Source: Streptomyces lienomycini
GTDB taxonomy: Bacteria > Actinomycetota > Actinomycetes > Streptomycetales > Streptomycetaceae
Assembly: GCF_027947595.1 (NCBI RefSeq)
Contig: NZ_CP116257.1
Coordinates: 6,446,001-6,510,000, forward strand
Direction of reading: 5' to 3'
Length of the DNA: 64,000 bases
The position numbers and the translations under genes were made by a program. Shown piece after piece: positions 35,301 through 45,264 of the stretch. Numbering within the stretch: position 1 is the stretch's first letter; each line of letters starts with the position of its first letter. The notes under the pieces are model-generated. The model was not told the origin of the DNA and ran no database searches. It saw only the letters and a list, made by a program, of their open reading frames with translations.

Positions 35301-36533
35301 TCAGTCCACCAGGTCCCGCACCACCGCGTCCGCCAGCAGGCGCCCGCGCAGCGTCAGCACCGCGCTCCCGGCCTCGTACGGCCCCTCCTGGAGCAGCCCC
35401 TCCGACAGCGCCCGCCGCGACGCCGCGAGTCCCGCCTCCCGCAGCAGCGACAGCGGGACGCCCTCCCGCAGGCGCAGCTCCAGCAGGATGCGCTCCACGC
35501 GCCGGTCCTCGTCCGTGAGGATCTCGCGCCCGGCGCCCGGTGACTTCCCCGCCGCCAGCGCTCCCGCGTACGCCCCCGGGTGCTTCACGTTCCACCACCG
35601 CACGCCCCCCACGTGGGAGTGCGCGCCCGGTCCCGCGCCCCACCAGTCGGCGCCGCGCCAGTACAGCTCGTTGTGCAGGCAGCGCCCGGCGTCGGAGGTG
35701 GCCCAGTTCGACACCTCGTACCAGTCGAAGCCCGCCGCCGAGAGGGCCTCCTCGGCGATCAGGTAGCGGTCGGCGTGGACGTCGTCGTCGGTCATCGGGA
35801 CCTCGCCGCGCCGGATGCGCCGGGCGAGCTGGGTGCCCTCCTCGACGATCAGGGCGTACGCCGAGACATGGTCGGGTCCGGCGCCGAGCGCGGCGTCCAG
35901 CGAGGCCCGCCAGTCGTCGTCGGACTCGCCGGGGGTGCCGTAGATCAGGTCGAGGTTGACGTGGTCGAAGCCGGCCGCGCGGGCCTCGGCGACGCAGGCC
36001 TCGGGGCGGCCGGGGGTGTGGGTGCGGTCCAGGATCTTCAGGACGTGCTGCTTCGCGCTCTGCATGCCGAAGGAGATCCGGTTGAACCCGCCCTCGCGGA
36101 GGGCGGCGAGGTACGCCGGGTCGACCGACTCCGGGTTGGCCTCCGTCGTGACCTCCGCGTCCGGCGCCAGGCCGAACTCCTCGCGGACGGCGTCCAGCAT
36201 CCGTACCAGGTCCGCGGCGGCCAGCAGGGTGGGCGTGCCGCCGCCGACGAAGACCGTGCGGACCTCGCGGGGGTCGTCGCCGAGCACCTTGCGGGCCAGG
36301 CGGACCTCGTCGACGAGGGTGTCGGCGTAGTTGTCGCGGGAGGCGAGGACACCGCCGGTGCCGCGCAGCTCGGTCGCGGTGTAGGTGTTGAAGTCGCAGT
36401 AGCCGCAGCGGGTCGCGCAGTACGGCACGTGCAGGTAGAAACCGAGGGGGCGGTCGGCGGCCCCGGCGAGCGCGGACGCGGGCAGGGCGCCGTCGGCGGG
36501 GACGGGCTCGCCGTCGGGGAGTGCGGAGGGCAT
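35301..36533 (-). CDS. hemW: Radical SAM heme chaperone HemW
   Basis: A 410-residue radical SAM protein. Cys39, Cys43 and Cys46 in CATRCGYC hold the [4Fe-4S] cluster, and FVGGGTPTLL follows. The Cys-x3-Cys-x2-Cys and HemN_C-type C-terminal domain fit HemW, which binds and delivers heme, rather than coproporphyrinogen dehydrogenase. ATG 36533 lies seven bases after GACAAT, so the transcript should be leaderless; an in-frame ATG at 36542 overlaps that box. In many bacteria hemW sits next to hrcA-dnaJ, as here. Confidence 0.93.
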   Translation of the reverse strand: MPSALPDGEPVPADGALPASALAGAADRPLGFYLHVPYCATRCGYCDFNTYTATELRGTGGVLASRDNYADTLVDEVRLARKVLGDDPREVRTVFVGGGTPTLLAAADLVRMLDAVREEFGLAPDAEVTTEANPESVDPAYLAALREGGFNRISFGMQSAKQHVLKILDRTHTPGRPEACVAEARAAGFDHVNLDLIYGTPGESDDDWRASLDAALGAGPDHVSAYALIVEEGTQLARRIRRGEVPMTDDDVHADRYLIAEEALSAAGFDWYEVSNWATSDAGRCLHNELYWRGADWWGAGPGAHSHVGGVRWWNVKHPGAYAGALAAGKSPGAGREILTDEDRRVERILLELRLREGVPLSLLREAGLAASRRALSEGLLQEGPYEAGSAVLTLRGRLLADAVVRDLVD

Positions 36534-36708
36534 GCGTTCCATTGTCCCGCACCCGCCAGGAACCCCCTGCCCGGTCGAGTTCCCGCCCCGACCGGCCCCC
36601 TGCCCGGCCCCCGTCCCCGCCCCGCATGGCCCCCGCCCAGCTGGAACCCCGCCCGCCCGGATCCCCTGCCGTCCGGAACCCCACCCCGCCCGGAACCTGC
36701 CCGCCCGC

Positions 36709-39045
36709 TCACTCCGCCTGGAGCACCAGCAGGGCCAGGTCGTCCTCCGGGGGCCGGGGCCCGAACTCGTGCACCAGCCGCCTGATGCGCTCCGCGACCA
36801 GCTCGGCGTCCAGGCCCGCGCACCCGGCCAGTGCCGCGGCGAGCCCGTCGCCGTCGTCGAACTGGCGGGAGCCGCTGCGCCGCTCGGTGATCCCGTCCGT
36901 GACGCACAGCAGCGTGTCGCCGGACCGCAGCTCGAAGGTTTCACTGACGTACGTCGCGTCCTCGACGACGCCGAGCAGGGTCTGCGGGCGCGCGACCGCG
37001 GAGACCGCGCCGTCGGGGCCGAGGAGCAGCGGCAGCGGGTGCCCGGCGGACGCGAGGGTGCAGCGGACGCCGCCGTCGAAGGGGACCAGCTCGCCGTAGA
37101 GGAGGGAGAGGAAACGGGTCTGCGGTCCGTCGCCCGGGGCAACCGGTGGGCCTCCGGCGGCGACCAGCGCGCGGGCCGCGGCGTCGGCGGCCTCGGTGGC
37201 GTCGTCGAGGAGGAGCTGGTTGAGGCGGTCGAGGACGTCGGGGACGTCGTACTGCTCGCGGGCCAGCAGCCGCAGCCAGGGCCGGGCGAGGCCGATGACG
37301 ACGGCGGCCTCGGGGCCCTTGCCCTGGACGTCGCCCACGGCGAAGCACCAGCGGCCGTCACCGGCCGGGAACAGGTCGTAGAAGTCGCCGCTGGGGCCGC
37401 CCTTGTCGCGCGGTTCGTAGACGAGGGCGCTGCGCACGCCGGGGATCTCCGCGACGGCGCCGGGCAGCAGACCGCGCTGGAGTACGGCGCTGATGGTGGC
37501 CTGCCGCGCGTACTGGCGGGCGGCGCCGATGGCGAGCGCCACCCGGCGGCTGAGGTCCTCGACCAGACCGGTGATCTCGTCGGGGAAGACGGAGGTGCCG
37601 GGGGCGCCGGCCCGTCCGATGACCAGGGTGCCCAGGGGCCTGCCGCCGGCGACCAGGCGGTAGGCGAGCGCGGCGCCGTGCGTGCCGTCCGGGCCGAGCG
37701 CGTCGCCGGGCCAGGGGTGCCCGACGGGACCGGAGCGCCACGGGTCGCGGAGGCGGGGAGGCTCCTTCTCCAGGGCCGCGCGCAACTCGTCCAGGTGCCC
37801 CTCTCCGGCGTGCCACACGCGGGCCAGCCGTGCGCCGACGGCCGCGCCGGGATCGTCGCTCCAGGCGCCCCGGCCGAGGGACTCGTCCTCCAGCCACACG
37901 CCGCACCAGTCGGCGAGGCGGGGCACGATCAGCTGGCCGGCGAGGGAGGCGACCAGGTCCTCGTCGAGCTGCCCGGCCAGGAGGTCGGAGGCCTCGGCGA
38001 GGAAGGACAGGGCGCCGCGTCCCAGCCACTCCCGGTCGCGGACACCGCGTCGGGCGACCCCGGTGGCGTCGTCCCGCAGGTCCGGCCACTGCGGGGGCTC
38101 GAACCGGCGGGGAGGCTCGGATCGGCGGGGAGGCTCGGACCGGCCGGGGGGCTGCCGTCGAGCGGGGCGCGCGTTCCGGGCCGGGTCCGCGTCCGAGTCC
38201 GGGCCCCGGTCCGGGGCCGACTCCGGGCCCGGACCAGGGCTGGGGTCCGCCGCCGGACGGTCCGGGTCCGGCGTCGGGGCGTCCGACACCCCGGGGCCGC
38301 CCTGGCCGCCGTCCGCGCCGTACCGGCCGCCGTCAGCCTCGTACCGGACGCCATCGGCCTCGTACCGGACGCCGTCGACGTCGTACCAGCCGCCATCCGC
38401 GCCGTACTGGCCGTCCGTGCCGTCCCTGCCGTCCGGTCCGTCCGCGCCGTCGCCCGGGTGCCACCCGCCCGGCGCACCGGGGTGTCGCGCCCCGCGCCCT
38501 CCGGCGTACGCCTCGGTCCGTGCGGCGGCGTCCGCGCCGGCGGCCGACAGGCGTGCCCACACCGTCTTGGTGCCGGGTCGGTAGGTGACGCCCCAGGCCT
38601 CCGCGAGCGCGGCGACCAGGCGCAGGCCGCGCCCGTACTCGGCGGGCTCGTGCGGTGTCTCGTGGTCGCCGCCCCTCGGCGCGCGGGACGGGTGCTGGTC
38701 GGCGACCTCGACGACGAGGGTGCCGCTCTCCTCCACCTGGAGGCCCACCTCGACGTCGGTACCGGCGTGCACCACGGCGTTGGTGACCAGTTCGCTGACG
38801 ACGACCAGGGCGTCGCCCGCGAGGTGCTCGGTCAGCTGCTCCGTGCCGGGCAGGCCGAGCGCGGACCAGTCGGCGAGCGCGGCCCGCACCATCGCGCGGG
38901 CGGCGCCCGGCGCGAGGGAGCTGCCGAGCAGGGTCACGCGCGCCCGCGCGCACTCCTCGAAGCCGTCCGCGGGCGCCTCAACGGCGTACGCGCCCGCCAC
39001 GCTGGCGCGGAAGGCGGTCTCCCGCTGCGTCGGAATGGCCCCCAT
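36709..39045 (-). CDS. SpoIIE-family phosphatase with HATPase and GAF domains
   Basis: A 778-residue signalling protein. Residues 1-170 are an RsbW-like HATPase (SELVTNAVVHAG; YGRGLRLVAALAEAWGV). A disordered linker of about 160 residues follows, with YEADGVR heptad repeats near 225-250 and then Pro/Arg-rich blocks. A GAF-like domain covers about 370-530 and a PP2C/SpoIIE phosphatase the rest (GGPSGDFYDLFPAGDGRWCF, VGDVQGKGPEAA, CVTDGITERR, DDLALLVLQ). One protein thus holds both kinase-like and phosphatase halves of a partner switch, probably acting on an STAS anti-anti-sigma factor. Cytoplasmic. No partner gene is adjacent. Confidence 0.9.
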   Translation of the reverse strand: MGAIPTQRETAFRASVAGAYAVEAPADGFEECARARVTLLGSSLAPGAARAMVRAALADWSALGLPGTEQLTEHLAGDALVVVSELVTNAVVHAGTDVEVGLQVEESGTLVVEVADQHPSRAPRGGDHETPHEPAEYGRGLRLVAALAEAWGVTYRPGTKTVWARLSAAGADAAARTEAYAGGRGARHPGAPGGWHPGDGADGPDGRDGTDGQYGADGGWYDVDGVRYEADGVRYEADGGRYGADGGQGGPGVSDAPTPDPDRPAADPSPGPGPESAPDRGPDSDADPARNARPARRQPPGRSEPPRRSEPPRRFEPPQWPDLRDDATGVARRGVRDREWLGRGALSFLAEASDLLAGQLDEDLVASLAGQLIVPRLADWCGVWLEDESLGRGAWSDDPGAAVGARLARVWHAGEGHLDELRAALEKEPPRLRDPWRSGPVGHPWPGDALGPDGTHGAALAYRLVAGGRPLGTLVIGRAGAPGTSVFPDEITGLVEDLSRRVALAIGAARQYARQATISAVLQRGLLPGAVAEIPGVRSALVYEPRDKGGPSGDFYDLFPAGDGRWCFAVGDVQGKGPEAAVVIGLARPWLRLLAREQYDVPDVLDRLNQLLLDDATEAADAAARALVAAGGPPVAPGDGPQTRFLSLLYGELVPFDGGVRCTLASAGHPLPLLLGPDGAVSAVARPQTLLGVVEDATYVSETFELRSGDTLLCVTDGITERRSGSRQFDDGDGLAAALAGCAGLDAELVAERIRRLVHEFGPRPPEDDLALLVLQAE

Positions 39046-39197
39046 GGACGTCTCCCCGGGCAGTTCGTGCGAATTGCTCGCAGTCGATGCCGACAGAGTG
39101 ACAGACCGACCCCGCCCATAAGCGCGGAGTTACCGAAATCGGCCGCCATCGGGTGAGAACCGTGCTAGGCGAACGTTCGAGCGTCGCGCGCCGCCCG

Positions 39198-41075
39198 TCA
39201 CGCCTCGCGCGAGCCCTCGTACATCTCCTCGATCAGGTTCTTGTACTCCCGCTCCACCACCGGCCGCTTCAGCTTCAGGCTCGGCGTGATCTCGCCGTGC
39301 TCGACGTCGAGGTCGCGGGGCAGCAGGCGGAACTTCTTGATGGTCTGCCAGCGCTGGAGGCCCTCGTTGAGTTCCTTGACGTAGCCGTCGACCATCTCGA
39401 CGGTGGCGGGCGCCGCGACGATCTCGGCGTACGGCTTGCCGTCCAGGCCGTTCTCCTTGGCCCACTCGGTGAGCGCGATCTCGTCGAGGGCGATGAGCGC
39501 GGTGCAGAAGTTCCGGTCGGCGCCGTGGACGAGGATGTTGGAGACGTAGGGGCAGACGGCCTTGAACTGGCCCTCGACCTCGGCCGGCGCGATGTACTTG
39601 CCGCCGGACGTCTTGATGAGGTCCTTCTTGCGGTCGGTGATCCGCAGGTAGCCGTCGGGCGACAGTTCGCCGATGTCGCCGGTGTGGAACCAGCCGTCCG
39701 ACTCGAGGACCTCGGCGGTCTTCTCGGGCAGCTTGTGGTAGCCCTCCATGATGCCGGGGCCGCGCAGCAGGATCTCGCCGTCGTCCGCGATGCGCACCTC
39801 GGTGCCGGGCAGCGGCTTGCCGACCGTGCCGGTGCGGTAGGCCTCGCCGGGGTTGACGAAGGACGCGGCGGAGGACTCGGTGAGGCCGTAGCCCTCCAGG
39901 ATGTGGATGCCCGCGCCGGCGAAGAAGTAGCCGATCTCCGGGGCGAGGGCCGCCGAGCCGGACACGCAGGCGCGCAGGCGGCCGCCGAAGGCCTCGCGGA
40001 TCTTGGCGTAGACGAGCCGGTCGGCGACGGCGTGCTTGGTGCGCAGGCCGGTGGGGGCGCTCGCGGTGCCGGTGCGCTTGAAGTTGTCCTGGGTGACCTT
40101 GGCGTACTCGCGGGCGATCCCGGCGGCCCACTGGAAGATCTTGTACTTGGCCCCGCCGCCCGCGCGGGCCTTGGCGGCGACGCCGTTGTAGACCTTCTCG
40201 AAGATGCGGGGCACGGCCGCCATGTAGGTCGGCTGCACGACCGGCAGGTTCTCGATGATCTTGTCGACGCGGCCGTCGACGGCGGTGACGTGCCCGGCCT
40301 CGATCTGGCCGGAGGTGAGCACCTTGCCGAAGACGTGGGCGAGCGGCAGCCACAGGTACTGGACGTCGTCCCCGGTGACCAGGCCGGTCGCGGCGATCGC
40401 CTTGGCCATGTACGACCAGCAGTCGTGCGGGAGGCGCACGCCCTTGGGCCGGCCGGTGGTGCCGGAGGTGTAGATGAGGGTGGCGAGCTGGTCCTTGGTG
40501 AGCGCGCCGACCCGCTCCTTGATCAGCTGCGGTTCCTTCTCCAGGCGTGCCGCGCCCCTGCGCTCCAGCTCGTCGAGGGTGAGGATCCAGTCCTCGGCGG
40601 TGTCCGCGCCCGCCGCGTCGATCACGACCACGTGGGTGAGTTCGGGCAGCTCGGCCCGCTTCTCCTTCGCCTTGGCCAGCTGCGCGGCGTCCTCCGCGAT
40701 CAGCACCCGGCTCTCGGAGTCGGAGAGGATGTACGCCGACTCCTCGGCGTTGGTCTGCGGGTAGACGGTGGTCGTCGCGGCGCCCGCGCACATGATGCCG
40801 AGGTCGGCGAGGATCCACTCCAGGCGGGTGGAGGAGGCCAGCGCGACGCGCTGCTCGGGCCGCACGCCCAGCTCGATCAGGCCGGCCGCGATCGCGTAGA
40901 CCCGCTCGGCGGCCTGCGCCCAGGTGAGCGACTTCCAGTCGTCGGGGCCCTCGCCCGAGGCCGGCGGCACCGGGTAGCGGTACGCCTCGGCGTCCGGCGT
41001 GGCCGCCACCCGCTCCAGGAAGAGTCCCGCCACGGAGGGCGGACGGTTCTCGATCAGTGTCTGTGTGTCGCTCAC
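39198..41075 (-). CDS. Long-chain fatty-acid--CoA ligase (FadD-like)
   Basis: A 625-residue AMP-forming ligase. The phosphate loop YTSGTTGRPKGVRL lies near residue 190, GYGLTESSA near 385, and FHTGDIGELSPDGYLRITDRKKDLIKTSGGKYI binds adenylate; the C-terminal domain contains the final catalytic Lys region (HGEITPSLKLKR). It activates fatty acids for degradation or lipid synthesis. GTG 41075 has GGAGG six bases upstream. It stands alone between the SpoIIE phosphatase gene and lepA; an inverted repeat in its promoter region may be a repressor site. Confidence 0.92.
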   Translation of the reverse strand: MSDTQTLIENRPPSVAGLFLERVAATPDAEAYRYPVPPASGEGPDDWKSLTWAQAAERVYAIAAGLIELGVRPEQRVALASSTRLEWILADLGIMCAGAATTTVYPQTNAEESAYILSDSESRVLIAEDAAQLAKAKEKRAELPELTHVVVIDAAGADTAEDWILTLDELERRGAARLEKEPQLIKERVGALTKDQLATLIYTSGTTGRPKGVRLPHDCWSYMAKAIAATGLVTGDDVQYLWLPLAHVFGKVLTSGQIEAGHVTAVDGRVDKIIENLPVVQPTYMAAVPRIFEKVYNGVAAKARAGGGAKYKIFQWAAGIAREYAKVTQDNFKRTGTASAPTGLRTKHAVADRLVYAKIREAFGGRLRACVSGSAALAPEIGYFFAGAGIHILEGYGLTESSAASFVNPGEAYRTGTVGKPLPGTEVRIADDGEILLRGPGIMEGYHKLPEKTAEVLESDGWFHTGDIGELSPDGYLRITDRKKDLIKTSGGKYIAPAEVEGQFKAVCPYVSNILVHGADRNFCTALIALDEIALTEWAKENGLDGKPYAEIVAAPATVEMVDGYVKELNEGLQRWQTIKKFRLLPRDLDVEHGEITPSLKLKRPVVEREYKNLIEEMYEGSREA

Positions 41076-41189
41076 GACATCCTCCGGGCCCGCGACGGTG
41101 CGGCTGGCTCAGGTGCGGCTGGATTCACTCTCGGGCGGTTGTTCAGGCCGTGGTCAAGTGGTGAGTCGGACTGTTGCCCGATCACTTGT

Positions 41190-41208
41190 TTAACTCACGA
41201 GTAACTAA
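41190..41208. promoter_or_regulatory. Possible operator upstream of the acyl-CoA ligase gene
   Basis: TTAACTCACGAGTAACTAA contains the inverted core ACTC-AC-GAGT with weaker symmetry outside. It lies 115 bases upstream of the GTG. Regulators of fatty-acid genes often use short ACTC/GAGT-type sites, but the match is modest. Confidence 0.3.
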
Positions 41209-41371
41209 GGGGCAGGCATCAGCGTAAGGGGCGACCGGCCCCCGCGTAAGAGCCCGCGCCCTGTCATTTCCTACAGACGCCTGCCCGTGACATGCGAAGA
41301 GACCCGCCGCACTTTCGTACGACGGGCCCTTCGGTGTCCGTTTCGGCCGGATTCGGCGTGGGGCGCGGCGG

Positions 41372-43240
41372 TTACTTCTTGCCCTTGCCCGACCCCGCGT
41401 TGTCGTCGCTGGACAGGACCGCGATGAAGGCTTCCTGCGGGACCTCCACGGAACCCACCATCTTCATCCGCTTCTTGCCCTCCTTCTGCTTCTCCAGCAG
41501 CTTCCGCTTCCGGGAGATGTCACCGCCGTAGCACTTGGCGAGGACGTCCTTGCGGATGGCGCGGATGGTCTCGCGGGCGATCACCCGGGAGCCGATGGCG
41601 GCCTGGATGGGCACCTCGAAGGCCTGGCGCGGGATCAGCTCGCGCAGCTTGGCGACCAGCCGCACGCCGTACGCGTACGCCGCGTCCTTGTGGGTGATCG
41701 CCGAGAAGGCGTCCACCTTGTCGCCGTGCAGCAGGATGTCGACCTTGACCAGGCTGGAGGTCTGCTCGCCGGTGGGCTCGTAGTCGAGGGAGGCGTAGCC
41801 GCGCGTCTTGGACTTCAGCTGGTCGAAGAAGTCGAAGACGATCTCCGCGAGGGGGAGGGTGTAGCGGATCTCCACCCGGTCCTCGGAGAGGTAGTCCATG
41901 CCGAGCAGGGTGCCGCGCCGGGTCTGGCACAGCTCCATGATCGAGCCGATGAACTCGGTCGGGGCGAGGATCGTGGCGCGTACGACCGGCTCGTAGACCT
42001 CGTTGATCTTCCCCTCGGGGAACTCGCTCGGGTTGGTGACCTCGACCTCGGTGCCGTCCTCCAGCACCACGCGGTAGACCACGTTGGGCGCGGTGGCGAT
42101 GAGGTCGAGGCCGAACTCGCGCTCGAGGCGCTCCCGGATCACGTCCAGGTGGAGCAGGCCGAGGAAGCCGACGCGGAAGCCGAAGCCGAGGGCGGCGGAG
42201 GTCTCCGGCTCGTAGACCAGGGCGGCGTCGTTGAGCTGGAGCTTGTCCAGCGCCTCACGCAGCTCCGGGTAGTCGGAGCCGTCCAGCGGGTACAGGCCGG
42301 AGAAGACCATCGGCCTGGGGTCCTTGTAGCCGCCGAGCGCCTCCTCGGCGCCCTTGTGCTGGCTGGTGACGGTGTCGCCGACCTTGGACTGGCGGACGTC
42401 CTTCACGCCGGTGATCAGGTAGCCCACCTCGCCGACGCCGAGGCCGTCGGCGGAGAGCATCTCCGGCGAGTTGGTGCCGATCTCCAGCAGCTCGTGCGTG
42501 GCGCCGGTGGACATCATCCGGATCCGCTCGCGCTTGCTGAGCTGGCCGTCGATGACCCGGACGTACGTCACGACACCGCGGTAGGAGTCGTAGACCGAGT
42601 CGAAGATCATCGCACGGGCCGGGGCGTCCTTGACACCGACCGGGGCCGGGATCTCGGCGACGACCTTGTCCAGCAGGGCGTCGACGCCGAGGCCAGTCTT
42701 GGCGGAGACCTTGAGCACGTCGTCGGGGTCGCAGCCGACCAGGTTGGCCAGCTCCTCGGCGAACTTCTCGGGCTGCGCGGCCGGCAGGTCGATCTTGTTC
42801 AGCACGGGGATGATCGTGAGGTCGTTCTCCATCGCCAGGTACAGGTTGGCGAGGGTCTGGGCCTCGATGCCCTGGGCGGCGTCGACGAGGAGGATCGTGC
42901 CCTCGCAGGCGGCCAGCGAGCGCGACACCTCGTAGGTGAAGTCGACGTGCCCCGGGGTGTCGATCATGTTGAGGATGTGCGGGGTGCCCTTGTCGTGGGT
43001 GGGGGCCCACGGCAACCGCACCGCCTGGGACTTGATCGTGATGCCGCGCTCGCGCTCGATGTCCATGCGGTCGAGGTACTGGGCGCGCATCTGCCGCTGC
43101 TCGACCACACCGGTCAGCTGGAGCATCCGGTCGGCGAGCGTGGACTTGCCGTGGTCGATGTGCGCGATGATGCAGAAGTTGCGGATCAGCGCGGGGTCGG
43201 TACGGCTCGGCTCGGGCACATGGCTGGGGATCGCGGGCAC
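41372..43240 (-). CDS. lepA: Elongation factor 4 (LepA)
   Basis: A 622-residue translational GTPase. G1 is AHIDHGKST near residue 25, switch regions and DTPGH follow, and G4 is NKID; the C-terminal domain ends with the LepA-specific [25 protein letters not shown] (given here only in part: [12 protein letters not shown] near 555-566). EF4 back-translocates or assists ribosome assembly. GTG 43240 was chosen because AGGAC lies just upstream and the family N terminus ([19 protein letters not shown]) begins there; the longer frame to 43420 is unsupported. It is divergent from rpsT, a common arrangement. Confidence 0.96.
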   Translation of the reverse strand: MPAIPSHVPEPSRTDPALIRNFCIIAHIDHGKSTLADRMLQLTGVVEQRQMRAQYLDRMDIERERGITIKSQAVRLPWAPTHDKGTPHILNMIDTPGHVDFTYEVSRSLAACEGTILLVDAAQGIEAQTLANLYLAMENDLTIIPVLNKIDLPAAQPEKFAEELANLVGCDPDDVLKVSAKTGLGVDALLDKVVAEIPAPVGVKDAPARAMIFDSVYDSYRGVVTYVRVIDGQLSKRERIRMMSTGATHELLEIGTNSPEMLSADGLGVGEVGYLITGVKDVRQSKVGDTVTSQHKGAEEALGGYKDPRPMVFSGLYPLDGSDYPELREALDKLQLNDAALVYEPETSAALGFGFRVGFLGLLHLDVIRERLEREFGLDLIATAPNVVYRVVLEDGTEVEVTNPSEFPEGKINEVYEPVVRATILAPTEFIGSIMELCQTRRGTLLGMDYLSEDRVEIRYTLPLAEIVFDFFDQLKSKTRGYASLDYEPTGEQTSSLVKVDILLHGDKVDAFSAITHKDAAYAYGVRLVAKLRELIPRQAFEVPIQAAIGSRVIARETIRAIRKDVLAKCYGGDISRKRKLLEKQKEGKKRMKMVGSVEVPQEAFIAVLSSDDNAGSGKGKK

Positions 43241-43345
43241 GCAGGGTCCTGATTCTTGAGGCGTCCGCAGTGTCTGCGGTCTCGGGTCTCGGGTCGGATC
43301 GATACGTAGCTTCCATCGTCCCACGGTTGGGGAGCCGGGATGGGT

Positions 43346-43375
43346 TTGGGACCCTCGATGGCCCGCTGGTAGTGT
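43346..43375 (+). promoter_or_regulatory. Probable rpsT promoter
   Basis: TTGGGA (43346-43351) and TAGTGT (43370-43375) are 18 bases apart and read toward rpsT, leaving an untranslated leader of about 95 bases. Long leaders are usual for S20, where the protein controls its own translation. Confidence 0.5.
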
Positions 43376-43477
43376 GGGTGGCTGTGTCTCATGCCCTCTC
43401 AGCACGAGGCACTCCTTCAAGAAATCACCGGCACGGGACCCTCGCGGCCTCGTGCCTGAACCTGCAAAGGCTCATTC

Positions 43478-43744
43478 GTGGCGAACATCAAGTCCCAGAT
43501 CAAGCGGAACAAGACCAACGAGAAGGCGCGGCTGCGCAACAAGGCCGTCAAGTCCTCTCTGAAGACCGCGATCCGCAAGGCCCGCGAGGCCGCTGCCGCG
43601 GGTGACACCGAGAAGGCCACCGAGTACCAGCGCGTCGCCGCGCGTCAGCTCGACAAGGCCGTCTCCAAGGGCGTCATCCACAAGAACCAGGCCGCCAACA
43701 AGAAGTCGGCGCTGGCGCAGAAGGTCGGCGCTCTCAAGGGCTGA
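43478..43744 (+). CDS. rpsT: 30S ribosomal protein S20
   Basis: An 88-residue basic helical protein of normal length, [20 protein letters not shown] at the start and [15 protein letters not shown] at the end. It binds 16S rRNA in the lower body of the 30S subunit. It starts at GTG 43478, an unusual start that in S20 genes is linked to autoregulation. lepA is divergent and two strong hairpins follow. Confidence 0.98.
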   Translation: MANIKSQIKRNKTNEKARLRNKAVKSSLKTAIRKAREAAAAGDTEKATEYQRVAARQLDKAVSKGVIHKNQAANKKSALAQKVGALKG

Positions 43745-43817
43745 ACCCCTTATCTGGTCTGATCGCCGGAGGGACCCAGAGCGGGCCCTCTCTCATCCGC
43801 TCCCGTCCGGCACCCAG

Positions 43818-43858
43818 GATCCATGCGCGGCCTGCGTTCGCCACGCGGGCATGGATCC
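43818..43858 (+). terminator. Hairpin downstream of rpsT
   Basis: GGATCCATGC and GCATGGATCC form a perfect 10-bp stem around a 21-base loop that can itself pair in part. It begins 73 bases after the rpsT stop and precedes a stronger terminator. Confidence 0.5.
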
Positions 43859-43869
43859 GCGAGCTTGAT

Positions 43870-43920
43870 CCGAAGGCCCCGCCGGCCGTCCTTCCCCAGG
43901 ACGGCCGACGGGGCCTTCGG
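43870..43920. terminator. Strong terminator downstream of rpsT
   Basis: A 23-bp stem with a single mismatch (CCGAAGGCCCCG.../...CGGGGCCTTCGG) closes on a five-base loop TCCCC. It is among the strongest hairpins in the window and lies between the convergent rpsT and holA genes. Confidence 0.85.
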
Positions 43921-43929
43921 TCTGTCCTG

Positions 43930-44187
43930 GGCCGGGTGGCGGCCTGAGCCCGGGGGGCGGCCTGAGCCCGAGGTGGCGGCCTGGGCCCGGGGGCTTGAGC
44001 CCGGAGGGGCGGCTTGAGCCGGAGGGCGGTTTGAGCCCGGAGGGGCGGCTCCGGGTCGGAGGGTTGTGCCCCGGGGGCGGCTTGAGCCGGGGGGGGTGGC
44101 TCGGGTCGGAGGGGCGGCTCGGGTCGGAGGGGCGGCTCGGGTCGGAGGGGTGGCTCGGGTTGGAGGGGCGGCTCGGGTCGGAGGGGT
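43930..44187. repeat. Degenerate then regular tandem GC repeats
   Basis: From 43930 to about 44080 irregular copies of a GGCGGCTTGAGCCCGGAG-like unit occur. From about 44097 to 44187 an 18-bp unit (GGCTCGGGTCGGAGGGGC) repeats about five times with few changes. The array ends at the holA stop. Reading frames through it give VGGAARVGG-like products and are not genes. Confidence 0.85.
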
Positions 44188-44190
44188 GGT

Positions 44191-45180
44191 TTACGACCGT
44201 CCCCGCGAGCGCGCCGCCCGGGCGACGGTCACCACGGCCTTCTCCAGGGCGTACTCGGGATCATCCCCGCCGCCCTTGACTCCCGCGTCGGCCTCGGCCA
44301 CCGCGCGCAGGGCGACGGAGACGCCGTCCGGGGTCCAGCCGCGCATCTGCTGCCGGACGCGGTCGATCTTCCACGGCGGCATCCCCAGCTCGCGGGCGAG
44401 GTCGGCGGGGCGCCCACCGCGGGCGGAGGACAGCTTGCCGATGGCCCGCACGCCCTGGGCCAGCGCGCTGGTGATCAGCACCGGCGCCACTCCGGTCGCC
44501 AGCGACCAGCGCAGGGCCTCCAACGCCTCCGCGGCGCGTCCCTCGACCGCCCGGTCGGCGACCGTGAAGCTGGAGGCCTCGGCACGTCCGGTGTAGTAGC
44601 GGCCGACGACCGCCTCGTCGATGGTCCCCTCGACGTCGGCGGTCAGCTGGGACACCGCCGAGGCCAGCTCCCGCAGGTCGCTGCCGATCGCGTCGACCAG
44701 CACCTGGCACGCCTCGGGGGTGGCCGACCGCCCCGCCGTACGGAACTCCGCGCGCACGAAGGCCAGCCGGTCGGCGGGCTTGGTCATCTTCGGGCACGCC
44801 ACCTCGCGCGCGCCCGCCTTGCGCCCGGCGTCGAGCACGCCCTTGCCCTTGGCGCCGCCCGCGTGCAGCAGGACCAGGGTGATCTCCTCGGCGGGGGCAC
44901 CGATGTAGGCCTTGACGTCCTTGACCGTGTCGGCGGACAGGTCCTGCGCGTTGCGTACGACCACGACTTTGCGCTCGGCGAAGAGCGAGGGGCTGGTCAG
45001 CTCGGCGAGGGTGCCGGGCTGCAGCTGGTCGGGGGTGAGGTCGCGTACGTCCGTGTCGGCGTCGGCGGCCCTCGCGGCGGCCACCACCTCCTGCACGGCA
45101 CGGTCGAGCAGGAGGTCCTCCTGGCCCACGGCAAGGGTCACCGGGGCGAGAGGGTCGTCGTTCGCAGTCTTCCTGGCCAT
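44191..45180 (-). CDS. holA: DNA polymerase III subunit delta
   Basis: A 329-residue protein of the clamp-loader family, beginning MARKTANDDPLAPVTLAVGQ. It has the delta arrangement of a Rossmann-like N domain without Walker A (VTLAVGQEDLLLDRAV), LVLLHAGG, and a C-terminal helical collar. It opens the beta clamp. Several starts are possible (45180, 45192, 45210); I chose 45180, which fits the family. Upstream at 45265 a small gene is on the same strand. Its stop touches a tandem repeat array. Confidence 0.93.
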   Translation of the reverse strand: MARKTANDDPLAPVTLAVGQEDLLLDRAVQEVVAAARAADADTDVRDLTPDQLQPGTLAELTSPSLFAERKVVVVRNAQDLSADTVKDVKAYIGAPAEEITLVLLHAGGAKGKGVLDAGRKAGAREVACPKMTKPADRLAFVRAEFRTAGRSATPEACQVLVDAIGSDLRELASAVSQLTADVEGTIDEAVVGRYYTGRAEASSFTVADRAVEGRAAEALEALRWSLATGVAPVLITSALAQGVRAIGKLSSARGGRPADLARELGMPPWKIDRVRQQMRGWTPDGVSVALRAVAEADAGVKGGGDDPEYALEKAVVTVARAARSRGRS

Positions 45181-45264
45181 CGCGACAAGCATCGCACGCA
45201 CCACTGACAACGCCGGACGGGCGCCGTCGGCCGAGCACCGCGGGAGGACGCCGCCGGGCGAGGG

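Noticed and set aside
35301..37361. A single large protein combining HemW with upstream sequence
   Set aside because: The extra residues are antisense-type noise over the phosphatase gene end; the GACAAT-N7-ATG signal fixes the hemW start.
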